Assembly (NCBI RefSeq): GCF_024170225.1
Contig: NZ_JALJXU010000002.1
Span: 124,001-188,000 of the forward strand
From: Streptococcus gallinaceus
GTDB lineage: Bacteria > Bacillota > Bacilli > Lactobacillales > Streptococcaceae
Reading direction: 5' to 3'
Length of the DNA stretch: 64,000 nt
Below, one piece after another: positions 28,669 to 37,260 of the stretch. Below the pieces are notes generated by a model. The model was not told where the DNA came from. It made no database searches and saw nothing but the letters and a program-made list of their open reading frames with translations. Made by a program: the position numbers and the translations under genes. How positions within the stretch are numbered: the first letter of the stretch is position 1; each line of letters opens with the position of its first letter.

Positions 28669-29031
28669 ATGCGCATTGTGTATCTTGTAGTAGGAAGTTT
28701 GGCGCTGCTTTTAGGAGTTATCGGAGTGCTGCTTCCAGTTCTACCGACGACGCCCTTTCTGTTGCTAGCGGTATTTTGCTATGCCCGCTCGTCGGAGGCC
28801 TTTGAAAAATGGCTGCGCTCTTCAAAATTGTATCAGCTCTATGTGGCAGACTATGCCGAGACAAGGACTATTCCCAAAGCTAGAAAGAAACGAATTGCTT
28901 GTCAAATCCTTCTCTTGATGGGAATTTCTATCTTTTTCGCACCAATTATCTGGGTCAAGGTTGGACTAGTTGGGTTACTAATTTTCATCCTTTATTACTT
29001 GTTTTACGTGATTCCAGACCGGGAGGAATAA
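28669..29031 (+). CDS. DUF454 (YbaN) membrane protein
   Basis: 120 residues. Hydrophobic N-terminus (VYLVVGSLALLLGVIGVLLP), the DUF454 motif PTTPFLLLAVFCYARSSEAFEKWL, and two helices near the C-terminus. It starts 8 nt after vicX and abuts the next gene (stop 29029-29031, ATG 29032), so it belongs to the vic transcript. Function unknown. Confidence 0.85.
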   Translation: MRIVYLVVGSLALLLGVIGVLLPVLPTTPFLLLAVFCYARSSEAFEKWLRSSKLYQLYVADYAETRTIPKARKKRIACQILLLMGISIFFAPIIWVKVGLVGLLIFILYYLFYVIPDREE

Positions 29032-29598
29032 ATGAAGTTAATCTTGTGGGGGGACAGTCTCTTTGCCCGTCATGAAGGACAAGACATTCCTCATATCAAT
29101 CATAGCCTATTGGTGCTTAGAACGGATTTGCAGATAGAGAATCGAGCCGTTTCAGGTGACAATAGCTACGACCTTCTGAAATGGCTAGAGGAAGCAGAAG
29201 ACTGGTCGGCAGCTAGAGTTTTTGTCTTGATTGGTGCCAATGACTTGGCCATGCATAAGCAGATCTTTCTGGGAGAATACCTTGAAAATTTGAGAAAAAT
29301 CGCTGGGCTCTTAAAAGACAGGGTCGAGGCAGATAAGATTTGTTTTCTCTCACCGCCACCTGTTGATGAAGAATTACAAGCCTATCGGACCAATCGATTG
29401 GTGGACTATTACACGGAAATCGTGGAACAAGTTGCCAAGGAAGAGGGAATTGATTTCCTTTCAACTAGAGCTCTTTTTGAGAAAAGTGGCCTGCCTGTGA
29501 AGCAAATTTTACGTGGGCAGATGAATGACGGATTGCATTTTGGCTCAAGCGGCTATGCTTTGCTAGCACAGGCCATGCTTGAATGCATAGAAAAATGA
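29032..29598 (+). CDS. SGNH/GDSL-family hydrolase
   Basis: 188 residues. Block I LWGDSLFARH with nucleophile Ser, block III GANDLA, block V DGLHFGSSGY with the catalytic Asp and His. No signal peptide, so probably a cytoplasmic esterase or deacylase; substrate unknown. It begins directly after the DUF454 stop and ends in a terminator hairpin that overlaps its stop. Confidence 0.88.
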   Translation: MKLILWGDSLFARHEGQDIPHINHSLLVLRTDLQIENRAVSGDNSYDLLKWLEEAEDWSAARVFVLIGANDLAMHKQIFLGEYLENLRKIAGLLKDRVEADKICFLSPPPVDEELQAYRTNRLVDYYTEIVEQVAKEEGIDFLSTRALFEKSGLPVKQILRGQMNDGLHFGSSGYALLAQAMLECIEK

Positions 29599-29630
29599 GA
29601 GTGGGACAGAAGTTCCGCTCTCATTTCTTT
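29593..29630. terminator. bidirectional terminator between the SGNH gene and the gor unit
   Basis: AAATGAGAG/CTCTCATTT outer arms with an inner GTGGGA/TTCCGC pairing (wobble), T-run on the plus side. It contains the stop codons of both converging genes and resembles a trimmed copy of the 25.48 kb element start. Confidence 0.75.
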
Positions 29631-29803
29631 TGTTTGTGTTCTTTAATTTCTCGAAAGGATGCCAAGACTTGGTAGACTAGGATGAAGAAGGTCAGTCCTA
29701 GTAGAAGTTGATTTGGTAAGCCTGTGAGGAAGTGCAGCCGACTATTAGCAAGGCAAATGAGTACGATAGCCAGACTAGTGAGCGTTAGGATAGACTTTTT
29801 CAT
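29621..29803 (-). CDS. small two-helix membrane protein, hypothetical
   Basis: 60 residues. Two hydrophobic segments (about 4-20, LTLTSLAIVLICLANS, and 31-49, NQLLLGLTFFILVYQVLAS) and a charged tail EIKEHKQKK. The start is 9 nt downstream of the gor stop and has AGGAGACC upstream, so it is co-transcribed with gor. I do not recognise the family. Confidence 0.65.
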   Translation of the reverse strand: MKKSILTLTSLAIVLICLANSRLHFLTGLPNQLLLGLTFFILVYQVLASFREIKEHKQKK

Positions 29804-29812
29804 GCAGGTCTC

Positions 29813-31162
29813 CTAGCGCATGGTGACAAATTCTTCTGAACCAGTCGGGTGGATGGCAACTGTTGCATCAAAATCAGCCTTAGTCGCTCCCATTTTAATG
29901 GCCACAGCAAAGCCTTGGATCATTTCATCGACGCCGTAGCCGATACCATGAAGGCCGACAACTTTTTCTTCAGGGTCAACTGTTACTAGTTTCAAGCGTG
30001 TGACTTGGCGGTGCTCGTCCATGGCAGTGTACATAGAAGTAAAGTTCGAGGTGTAGCAGGTAACAGCCTCCGAACCATAAGTATTTTTGGCTTCTTCTTC
30101 GCTTAAGCCAACTGTTCCAATAGCAGGGTGTGAAAAGACAACAGTTGGAACAGTTTCATAATCCATCTTAGCCGTCTCTTGGCCGTTGAAGAGGCGCTCA
30201 GCAAGAATGCGGCCGGCCTTGATAGCAATAGGGGTTAATTCTTTTTCTCCGGTTACATCACCGAGGGCGTAGATGCCTGGTGTTACTGTATTTTGATAGC
30301 TATCGACAGCAATGTAACCACGTTCTGTCAAGGTCACACCGGCAGCTTCAAGATTGAGATTTTCTACATTTGGTCTGCGGCCGATGGCCCAAAGGACTTG
30401 GTCAGCAATATGATGAGTTCCATCTTCAAAATGAAGCGCAAGCTGGCCATTTTCTAACTTTTCAATCTTACTTGGTGTTTTGTGGGTGTGCAGTTGTAGA
30501 CCAGTCTTGTCCATTTCATCAACCAGCGCATCGATAATATAGGCATCGAAATTACGCAGTGGTCGGTCCTTACGGACAAATAAATCCGTTTTGACACCCA
30601 GATGATGTAGAACACCTGCCATCTCAACAGCGATGTAACCAGCCCCAACAACGGCTACAGACTGGGGTAATTCTTCCCAAGCAAAGACGTTATCAGATAC
30701 GATTCCCAACTCTTTACCAGGGATGTCTGGAATACTTGGACGAGCTCCTGTTGCGATGACGATATGCTTGGCCGTCAGTTTTTCCCCATTGACCTCAATG
30801 GTATGCGGATCGATAAAATGCGCATAGCCTGAGATATGTTCGACTCCGTTACGAGCCCAGTTGTTGGCATAGCCATTGCGGGAGCGGCTGACGTAGCCTT
30901 CGCGATTTTGACGTAATTTTCCAAAGTCGAATTGGATATTTTCTGTTGAAAATCCATATTCGCTAGCGTAGGTGTGGAGGGTTTCTGCCACTTGTGCACC
31001 GTACCACATAATTTTCTTCGGAACACATCCTAGGTTGACGCAGGTGCCACCGACTTGTCCGCCTTCAACAACAGCGACTTTTGCACCATGCATGGCAGCA
31101 CGATTGACAAAACCAGAACCACCAGAACCGCCACCAATGGCAATAACATCAAATTCTCTCAT
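29813..31162 (-). CDS. gor: Glutathione reductase
   Basis: 449 residues. FAD-binding [16 protein letters not shown], redox disulfide Cys41/Cys46 in [18 protein letters not shown]-binding [28 protein letters not shown], and the C-terminal catalytic [17 protein letters not shown]-dependent reduction of glutathione disulfide. The ribosome site is TTGAGGAGAG. The upstream gap to the efflux operon carries a CATATGTATATG palindrome (31181-31192) that may be part of its promoter or an operator. Confidence 0.95.
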   Translation of the reverse strand: MREFDVIAIGGGSGGSGFVNRAAMHGAKVAVVEGGQVGGTCVNLGCVPKKIMWYGAQVAETLHTYASEYGFSTENIQFDFGKLRQNREGYVSRSRNGYANNWARNGVEHISGYAHFIDPHTIEVNGEKLTAKHIVIATGARPSIPDIPGKELGIVSDNVFAWEELPQSVAVVGAGYIAVEMAGVLHHLGVKTDLFVRKDRPLRNFDAYIIDALVDEMDKTGLQLHTHKTPSKIEKLENGQLALHFEDGTHHIADQVLWAIGRRPNVENLNLEAAGVTLTERGYIAVDSYQNTVTPGIYALGDVTGEKELTPIAIKAGRILAERLFNGQETAKMDYETVPTVVFSHPAIGTVGLSEEEAKNTYGSEAVTCYTSNFTSMYTAMDEHRQVTRLKLVTVDPEEKVVGLHGIGYGVDEMIQGFAVAIKMGATKADFDATVAIHPTGSEEFVTMR

Positions 31163-31240
31163 AGGTTTCTCTCCTCAATTCATATGTATATGTTCATTCT
31201 AGCTTTTTTAAACCATTTTTGCAAAAATCCGCTACGAGGG

Positions 31241-31266
31241 CTTACAAAAGTGTAAGAAACTGTAAG
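31241..31266. promoter_or_regulatory. cluster of CTTACA/TGTAAG half-sites
   Basis: CTTACA-AAAG-TGTAAG (31241-31256) is an inverted repeat, and a further TGTAAG follows with a 10-bp period (31251 and 31261). Three copies of one hexamer in 26 bp suggest a regulator site, possibly of an OmpR-type response regulator, between gor and the MacAB-like operon. Confidence 0.45.
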
Positions 31267-31321
31267 TTAAGGCACTGGCAAGTATGAAAGGAGAGGTGTA
31301 GTATAAAATCATGTAAAAGCC

Positions 31322-31350
31322 TTGCATTATTTTTTGTTTAGGTGTATCAT
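31322..31350 (+). promoter_or_regulatory. promoter of the MacAB-like operon
   Basis: TTGCAT (31322-31327), 17-nt spacer, TATCAT (31345-31350). The leader then contains an inverted repeat, TCATCAT/ATGATGA (31369-31387), before the AAAGGAGAG ribosome site. Confidence 0.6.
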
Positions 31351-31412
31351 AACAGTAACACAAAAACATCATCATAAAAAATGATGAATTCGTTTATTAA
31401 AGGAGAGATTTT

Positions 31413-32567
31413 ATGTTAAAGTCTAAAAAAGCAAAGATTGCTTTGTTTTCTGGATTGGGAGTTGTAGCAGTGGCACTAGTTGGGGGAGCCCTGTTATTTG
31501 GCGGTAAGTCTTCAACGACGGATGCCAAAGAAGGAGCAGATGCCTTGCATTACCGAGTAGCAAAAGAAGGCTCGATCGCCTCATCTACCTTGCTCGCAGG
31601 TACAGTATCAGCAGCAGAAGAGCAATATGTCTACTATGATGCGACAAAAGGCGACATTACTTCTGTCAATGTAAAACAAGGGGATCAAGTGACCGCAGGT
31701 CAATCCTTGGTACAATACGATACGACAGAATTACAAGCAAATTATGATACAGCTGTCCGAGCTCGTGACAAGGTTGGCCGTCAAATTTATGACCTACGTA
31801 CCAATGGGCAAACGGTTCAAACAACAGGTGATGACGCGACAGACAATGCAGCAGTTCATTCAGCACAGCGTTCAGTTGATATGCAGTTGCAAGACCTAAA
31901 CGACAGCTATGCAGATGCTCAGGCGGCCCTAGATAAGGCCTCAGCTGCTTTAAATGAAGCAACAGTGAAAAGTACCGTTTCAGGTACAGTTGTCGAAGTT
32001 AATCACTCTGTTTCAAAATCAAATACCAGCACGAACCAAACAATTGTCCATATTGTTAACCAAGGTAGCCTCCAAGTAGCAGGGAGCTTGTCTGAGTATG
32101 ACTTAGCCAATATCAAAGTGGACCAAGAGGTGAAAATTTCATCTAAAGTTTACCCAGACCAATCATGGACTGGAAAAATCAACTATATTTCCAACTACCC
32201 AAGCCAAGAGACAGCTGGACAAACAGGTAGTACAGCAGGCAGCGGCTCTAAGTATCCATTCAAAGCGACCATCACCAGTGAAGTTGGTCCATTGAAACAA
32301 GGTTTTTCAGTCAATGTTGAGGTGGTCAACAGTGCCAAACGTATTTTGATTCCTGTGGCTGCGATTGTCAACGAGAATGGGAAAAACTTTGCTTGGACAC
32401 TTGTAGATGGAAAAGCGAAAAAAGTAGAAGTTCAAGTTGGAAATTCAGATGCGACAAACCAAGAAGTTACTTCTGGTTTGAAGGCAGGCGATAAGGTCAT
32501 CTCTAATCCAAATGGCAGTCTAAAAGAGGGTGAAAAGGTGGATGCAGATGAAGAAAAAGCTAATTAA
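31413..32567 (+). CDS. Efflux adaptor (MacA/HlyD-like)
   Basis: 384 residues. N-terminal membrane anchor (about 8-29), then a barrel-sandwich/lipoyl region (SVNVKQGDQVTAGQSLVQYD), a short helical hairpin (about 105-185), and the matching half-motif (KSTVSGTVVEVNHSVSKS), beta-barrel and membrane-proximal domain (GLKAGDKVISNPNGSLKEGE). In Gram-positives such adaptors join a MacB-type ABC exporter, here encoded next. Antimicrobial-peptide or macrolide export is typical of relatives; the substrate is not known. Confidence 0.88.
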   Translation: MLKSKKAKIALFSGLGVVAVALVGGALLFGGKSSTTDAKEGADALHYRVAKEGSIASSTLLAGTVSAAEEQYVYYDATKGDITSVNVKQGDQVTAGQSLVQYDTTELQANYDTAVRARDKVGRQIYDLRTNGQTVQTTGDDATDNAAVHSAQRSVDMQLQDLNDSYADAQAALDKASAALNEATVKSTVSGTVVEVNHSVSKSNTSTNQTIVHIVNQGSLQVAGSLSEYDLANIKVDQEVKISSKVYPDQSWTGKINYISNYPSQETAGQTGSTAGSGSKYPFKATITSEVGPLKQGFSVNVEVVNSAKRILIPVAAIVNENGKNFAWTLVDGKAKKVEVQVGNSDATNQEVTSGLKAGDKVISNPNGSLKEGEKVDADEEKAN

Positions 32568-33243
32568 GTTACAAAATATTAACAAAAGCTATAAAAACGG
32601 AGATCAAGAATTACGTGTCTTAAAAGATGTGAGCCTAGAAGTGGAAGAAGGTGAATTTGTAGCCATCATGGGACCATCTGGTTCAGGAAAATCAACCCTA
32701 ATGAATATCATTGGCTTATTGGACCGCTCTAGCTCGGGAGAGTACTATCTTGAAGATACAGAAGTCAGCCAATTGTCAGAAAAAAAATTGGCGGTGGTTC
32801 GTAATGACCAAATCGGCTTTGTCTTCCAACAATTCTTTCTCTTGTCTAAACTCAATGCTTTGCAGAATGTTGAGTTACCGCTTATATATGCGGGCGTTCC
32901 TTCTGGGAAACGAAAGGAATTATCTAAGCAATATCTTGAAAAAGTTGAATTGGGAGAACGCATGCACCATTTGCCATCTGAATTATCTGGTGGACAAAAA
33001 CAGCGTGTTGCGATTGCGCGTGCCCTTGTCAACAGTCCTGCGATTATACTAGCTGATGAACCAACAGGAGCCTTGGATACCAAGACTGGGGATCAGATTA
33101 TGTCGCTGTTGACGGAGCTAAATCGTGAAGGCAAGACTATTATCATGGTAACCCATGAGCCTGAAATTGCTGAGTACGCTACCCGTAAAATCGTCCTTCG
33201 AGATGGTGTCATTACAGAAGATAGTCGTAAGGAGGTGTTCTAA
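32548..33243 (+). CDS. ABC exporter ATPase (MacB-type)
   Basis: 231 residues from ATG 32548, which has AAAGGTGG upstream within the end of the adaptor gene; the frame can be read from a GTG at 32530. Walker A MGPSGSGKSTLMNIIGLLD, Q-loop FVFQQFFLLSKLNALQNVEL, signature LSGGQKQRVAIARALV, Walker [13 protein letters not shown]. Overlaps with the adaptor (20 nt) and the permease (1 nt) indicate a tightly coupled operon. Confidence 0.92.
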   Translation: MKKKLIKLQNINKSYKNGDQELRVLKDVSLEVEEGEFVAIMGPSGSGKSTLMNIIGLLDRSSSGEYYLEDTEVSQLSEKKLAVVRNDQIGFVFQQFFLLSKLNALQNVELPLIYAGVPSGKRKELSKQYLEKVELGERMHHLPSELSGGQKQRVAIARALVNSPAIILADEPTGALDTKTGDQIMSLLTELNREGKTIIMVTHEPEIAEYATRKIVLRDGVITEDSRKEVF

Positions 33244-34490
33244 TGGAAAATTGGAAATTTGCCTTAAAATCCATTTTAGCCCACAAGATGCGCTCTCTTC
33301 TGACCATGTTGGGGATTATTATCGGGGTGACGGCTGTTGTGGTGATTGTTGCATTGGGAAATGGAATGAGCAGCAGTATCGCTAAGGCCTTGTCGGGTGA
33401 CCAGCAAAACGTCAATATTTATTTTTCGAATAGTAAAACAGACAAGACCACAGACGGCTTAATGACTTCTTGGACAGAGGAACAAACGACCGAGGAAGCA
33501 GAGCCGGTACTGCAAGATTCGACATTAAAAGGTCTGTTGACCGTTGATGGTGTGGAAAATTATTACACGCAAAATGGAACTCAGGCAGAAGTCGCTTTTG
33601 GAAGTAAGAAGGTCGATAGTGTCAATATCACCGGTGTTAGCCAACAGTACTTTACTGTTAAAAAATATGATGTACTAGCAGGCCGAAAATTCACGCCGAA
33701 TGACTATACTAAATTTGCCCGCATTATCATGCTGGATAAGAATTTGGCCAAGGATTTATTTGGCAGTTCAGGAGCAGCCTTGAACCAAACGGTTAGTGTG
33801 AAGGGACATGCCTATCTTGTTGTCGGTGTCTACAAAGATCCAAATGCTGGTACGGCTATGTACGGCATGGCCTCTGGTGGGAATGCTGTGATGGCCAATA
33901 CTCAGTTAGCAGCCGAAGAAGGAATTCCAGAAAATCAACAAATTTATGTCCATGTTAAGAACGTTTCTCGGTCCTCAGAGGTCGGTACAGCAGCAGCTGC
34001 TTATCTGACCAAGGCAACAGGATTACGTGAAGCCAAGTATGACATTTTTGATATGTCGGCCATGCTGAGCGAATTTAATCAAGAAATGGCTGGAGTTACA
34101 CTCTTCATCGGAGCTGTCGCAGGGATTTCTCTCCTGGTAGGTGGTATCGGAGTCATGAATATCATGTTGGTATCTGTTACAGAGCGGACGCGTGAAATCG
34201 GTCTTCGGAAGGCACTTGGAGCAACGCGGAACAATATCTTGGTTCAATTTTTGATTGAAGCTATGGTGCTGACTAGCTTGGGTGGTCTTATCGGACTTGG
34301 ATTGGCGCAAGTGATTGTATTTGCTGTAAATGCCAGTCATGTCATGGGAAGCAATATCACGGCTGTTGTTTCAGCTCCAGTTATGCTTGGAAGTATTCTC
34401 TTTTCAGCCGCTGTCGGTGTGGTCTTTGGCGTATTGCCAGCCAATAAAGCATCGAAATTGGACCCAATCGAAGCCCTTCGCTATGAATAA
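33243..34490 (+). CDS. ABC exporter permease (MacB-like, FtsX fold)
   Basis: 415 residues. First membrane helix within LLTMLGIIIGVTAVVVIVAL, an extracellular domain (about 45-280), and three C-terminal helices with the FtsX motifs GGIGVMNIMLVSVTERTREI, GLRKALGATRNNIL and PIEALRYE. Its ATPase and adaptor precede it. Starts at the last base of the ATPase gene stop (TAATGG). Confidence 0.92.
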   Translation: MENWKFALKSILAHKMRSLLTMLGIIIGVTAVVVIVALGNGMSSSIAKALSGDQQNVNIYFSNSKTDKTTDGLMTSWTEEQTTEEAEPVLQDSTLKGLLTVDGVENYYTQNGTQAEVAFGSKKVDSVNITGVSQQYFTVKKYDVLAGRKFTPNDYTKFARIIMLDKNLAKDLFGSSGAALNQTVSVKGHAYLVVGVYKDPNAGTAMYGMASGGNAVMANTQLAAEEGIPENQQIYVHVKNVSRSSEVGTAAAAYLTKATGLREAKYDIFDMSAMLSEFNQEMAGVTLFIGAVAGISLLVGGIGVMNIMLVSVTERTREIGLRKALGATRNNILVQFLIEAMVLTSLGGLIGLGLAQVIVFAVNASHVMGSNITAVVSAPVMLGSILFSAAVGVVFGVLPANKASKLDPIEALRYE

Positions 34491-34509
34491 TTTCTAGGGA
34501 GGTTTTGAT

Positions 34510-34920
34510 ATGAAAAAGAAATTCATCCTTCTAGGAGCGCTCTTGACTTGTTTTCTCGTCACAGCATGTAGTATTTCTAAAACAAAATCTCCCAAAGTGC
34601 AGTCTGTCGAATCTATCACGGTTTTTGATGCAGATGGCAATAAGTTATTTAAACGGACTGAAAAAGAGATTCTGGATCGATTTTCAGACTATGCCAGTGA
34701 TACAGAAGTAGACGGCAGTGATTTGTTGGAAAAAATGCCAGCAGATGCAGTCGTAGCCTATCGTTATGTCTATAAAACAGACCCTGGTCGCGAATTAGTG
34801 ATGCGCTCGTATGTCAATAAGGATATTTTGTTTGTCGAAGGCTTGCCTATAGTTGGAGACGTCCGGATTAAATTAGAAAAAGAAAGTGCCGATTGGTTTA
34901 GAAATCCGCAAAATTGGTAA
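34510..34920 (+). CDS. small lipoprotein of the MacAB-like operon
   Basis: 136 residues with a lipoprotein signal peptide: MKKKFILLGALLTCFLVTAC, lipobox VTAC, lipidated Cys20. The mature part has no family I recognise. It lies 19 nt after the permease with a GGAGG ribosome site and before the terminator, so it belongs to the efflux operon; accessory or sensor roles are possible. Confidence 0.75.
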   Translation: MKKKFILLGALLTCFLVTACSISKTKSPKVQSVESITVFDADGNKLFKRTEKEILDRFSDYASDTEVDGSDLLEKMPADAVVAYRYVYKTDPGRELVMRSYVNKDILFVEGLPIVGDVRIKLEKESADWFRNPQNW

Positions 34921-34926
34921 ATAACA

Positions 34927-34959
34927 AGAAGTTAGGAGAATCATCCTAGCTTCTTTTTT
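34927..34959 (+). terminator. terminator of the MacAB-like operon
   Basis: AGAAGTTAGGA/TCCTAGCTTCT stem (one G-T pair) with six T. Confidence 0.8.
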
Positions 34960-35048
34960 GTGATAGGAAAAGACTAATGGCCGCATAAAAAACAAGTATT
35001 AGTCGGCATTCTCTTCTTTTGATACAATAAAAGGAAAAGGAGAAAGAT

Positions 35049-35789
35049 ATGGCAGATTTACTAGAGATTTATCATTCACTACAAGACAAGAAATGGATTG
35101 ATTTGACCCATTCCCTTAACGCGGATATTCCACGCTTTCCAGCGCTCCCTGCCTTGGAAAAGAAGGATATTTTCACTCTGGCAGATGGTTTTCATGTGCA
35201 GCAATTTTCAGTTGTGACGCAATTAGGAACCCACATTGATGCGCCCATTCACTTTGTAGAGGGTGGTCGTTGGTTGGACGAGTTTGCTCTTAAAGATTTC
35301 CTTCTGCCAATTTTTGTGATTGACAAGAGCCAGGCAGTCGCAGACAATCCAGATTATCGTTTGACAAAAGAGGATGTGTTGGAGTTTGAAGACCAATATG
35401 GGCAAATTCCAGTTGGGAGTTTTGTGGCTTTCCGCAGTGATTGGCATAAACGCTGGCCGAGTCAAGATGCCATGCGCAATTTGGATGAGGCTGGTGTCCA
35501 ACATAGTCCGGGTTGGTCTCATGAGGCGCTGGAGTTTTTGATTGAGGAGCGACAAGTAAAAGCTATCGGGCATGAAACTTTAGACACGGATGCAGGTGTC
35601 GAAGCGGCGGAAAATGGCGGTGCACTGCACCAAGAGTACTATGTTTTGTCTAAAGATATTTTTCAATTGGAAGTTTTGGCAAATCTGGACCAACTGCCAG
35701 CAACCGGAGCCTTGATTTCCATCGCATTTCCACATTGGGAACAAGCAACGGGTTCGCCAGTCCGAGCAGTGGCAATCTTGCCAGAATAA
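35049..35789 (+). CDS. Cyclase family protein (kynurenine formamidase-like fold)
   Basis: 246 residues. The metal motif is in QLGTHIDAPIHF (HxGTHxDxPxH form), with DLTHSLNADIPRFP at the N-terminus and GHETLDTDAG further on. The superfamily contains metal-dependent amide and ester hydrolases such as arylformamidase. The streptococcal substrate is unknown. It is a single gene with GGAGAAAG before ATG 35049. Confidence 0.85.
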   Translation: MADLLEIYHSLQDKKWIDLTHSLNADIPRFPALPALEKKDIFTLADGFHVQQFSVVTQLGTHIDAPIHFVEGGRWLDEFALKDFLLPIFVIDKSQAVADNPDYRLTKEDVLEFEDQYGQIPVGSFVAFRSDWHKRWPSQDAMRNLDEAGVQHSPGWSHEALEFLIEERQVKAIGHETLDTDAGVEAAENGGALHQEYYVLSKDIFQLEVLANLDQLPATGALISIAFPHWEQATGSPVRAVAILPE

Positions 35790-35852
35790 CGTTTGGAGTT
35801 ACGAAATCAGAATAGGCTGTCTTTGCAGTCTTGTTTTTTATGAGCAGATTTC

Positions 35853-35881
35853 TTTACATTGTCACTAATTAAAGATAAAAT
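35853..35881 (+). promoter_or_regulatory. promoter of the LLM oxidoreductase gene
   Basis: TTTACA (35853-35858), 17-nt spacer, TAAAAT (35876-35881), 27 nt before the ATG. Confidence 0.65.
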
Positions 35882-35908
35882 AAAGTCACAAACCTAAAGG
35901 AGCAGGAT

Positions 35909-36955
35909 ATGAAGATTGAACTTGGCATTTCAACATTTGGTGAAACGACGCAGCTGGAAGGGACAGACCAGACCTTTTCACACGCAGAACGCATTCGGCA
36001 GTTAGTGGCAGAGATTGAGCTGGCAGATAAAGTTGGTTTGGACCTGTATGCGATTGGAGAGCATCATCGCGAGGATTTTGCGGTCTCAGCGCCCGAGATT
36101 GTTTTGGCGGCTGGTGCGGTCAATACCAAGCACATTCGCCTGTCTAGCGCGGTAACCATCCTGTCATCCATTGACCCGGTTCGAGTTTACCAGCAGTATG
36201 CGACTATTGATGCCTTGTCAAATGGCAGAGCAGAAATCATGGCAGGTCGTGGTTCCTTTATCGAGTCCTTCCCTTTGTTCGGCTATGATTTGGCGGATTA
36301 TGAAGAACTCTTCAATGAAAAACTAGACATGTTACTGGCTATTCGTCAAGATACCAATCTTACATGGCATGGGAAATTGGCCCAATCCGTTGATAATTGT
36401 CCAGTTTACCCACGTGCAGTCCAAGAAGATTTCCCGATTTGGGTCGCGACAGGTGGCAATCCCGAATCAACCATTCGCATCGCTGAAAAAGGCTTGCCCA
36501 TTGCCTATGCGACGATTGGTGGCAATCCCAAGCATTTTGCCCGCCTAGTTCGTATGTACAAGGAAATTGGCGCTTTAAATGGGTATTCACCCGAACAGCT
36601 CAAGGTTGCTGCCCACTCATGGGGCTGGATCGAAGCTGATAACCAAGCTGCCATTGACCATTATTTCTACCCAACCAAGCAGACGGTGGACAATATCGCG
36701 AGAGGACGCGCCCACTGGTCTGAAATGACGAAAGACCAATATCTCGCCTCTGTCGGTCCAGACGGAGCTATGATGGTCGGTGACCCCAAAACTGTCGCTA
36801 CAAAAATTATCCAACACATAGAGACTCTCCAACTCGACCGCTTCATGCTCCACCTCCCACTCGGCTCAATGCCACACGAAGCAGTCCTAGAAGCCATCCG
36901 ACTTTACGGAGAAGAAGTCGCCCCAATCGTGAAAGCTCACTTTGAAGGAAAGTAA
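35909..36955 (+). CDS. LLM-class flavin-dependent oxidoreductase
   Basis: 348 residues with the luciferase-like TIM-barrel pattern: LGISTFGETTQLEG, DLYAIGEHHREDFAVSAPEI, IRLSSAVTILSSIDPVRVYQ, GRAEIMAGRGSFIESFPLFG. Most relatives are FMN-dependent monooxygenases of unknown substrate. It is the last conserved gene before the CRISPR-Cas island and ends at a strong terminator. Confidence 0.88.
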   Translation: MKIELGISTFGETTQLEGTDQTFSHAERIRQLVAEIELADKVGLDLYAIGEHHREDFAVSAPEIVLAAGAVNTKHIRLSSAVTILSSIDPVRVYQQYATIDALSNGRAEIMAGRGSFIESFPLFGYDLADYEELFNEKLDMLLAIRQDTNLTWHGKLAQSVDNCPVYPRAVQEDFPIWVATGGNPESTIRIAEKGLPIAYATIGGNPKHFARLVRMYKEIGALNGYSPEQLKVAAHSWGWIEADNQAAIDHYFYPTKQTVDNIARGRAHWSEMTKDQYLASVGPDGAMMVGDPKTVATKIIQHIETLQLDRFMLHLPLGSMPHEAVLEAIRLYGEEVAPIVKAHFEGK

Positions 36956-36972
36956 ATTAGAATAGAAAAGTA

Positions 36973-37004
36973 AAAAACAAGCCATTTCGGCTTGTTTTTT
37001 TTTT
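36973..37004 (+). terminator. terminator after the LLM oxidoreductase
   Basis: AAAAACAAGCC/GGCTTGTTTTT stem, 5-nt loop, and a run of ten T. Confidence 0.9.
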
Positions 37005-37052
37005 GAGGTTTGGGGAAGAATAGCAGGATAGATTCGTATTTTATAAAGAGTA

Positions 37053-37158
37053 CAAAAAAGCACCGAATCGGTGCCCACTTTTATAAAGTTGAATACGGAC
37101 TGGATTAAAAAATCACTGCCTTATTTTAACTCGCTGTGTTGTTTCGAATAGTTCCAAC
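37053..37158 (-). ncRNA. tracrRNA of the type II-A CRISPR locus, with an enlarged nexus
   Basis: Read on the minus strand, 37158-37133 complements the CRISPR repeat (anti-repeat TTGGAACTATTCGAAAC, then AACACAGC), with one G-U pair. Next come GAGTTAAAATAAGG, a nexus region, hairpin 1 (ACTTTATAAAAGT, 5-bp stem) and a terminal hairpin GCACCGATTCGGTGC followed by six T. From memory of S. pyogenes (GGCTAGTCC) and S. thermophilus CRISPR3 (GGCTTAGTCC), the nexus here is GGC, then about 16 extra bases including GATTTTTTAATC, then AGTCC. The RNA is about 106 nt and faces away from cas9. Confidence 0.92.
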
Positions 37159-37164
37159 CAATGT

Positions 37165-37193
37165 ATTATAACTCATTCGTTTATTAGAATCAA
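37165..37193 (-). promoter_or_regulatory. tracrRNA promoter
   Basis: On the minus strand TTGATT (37193-37188), a 17-nt spacer and a perfect TATAAT (37170-37165). Initiation about seven bases on falls at about 37158, the first base of the anti-repeat, so this promoter makes only the short tracrRNA form. Confidence 0.8.
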
Positions 37194-37224
37194 GTTTTAT
37201 TTTAACTAAATTAAAAAGAAAAAC

Positions 37225-37241
37225 TATAAATTAAATTTATA
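37225..37241. repeat. perfect AT-only palindrome between tracrRNA and cas9
   Basis: TATAAATTAAATTTATA, 8-bp arms around one base. It lies between the two divergent promoters, and may be an operator or simply AT-rich promoter DNA. Confidence 0.5.
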
Positions 37242-37260
37242 AAAAGAATGATTTTATTAG

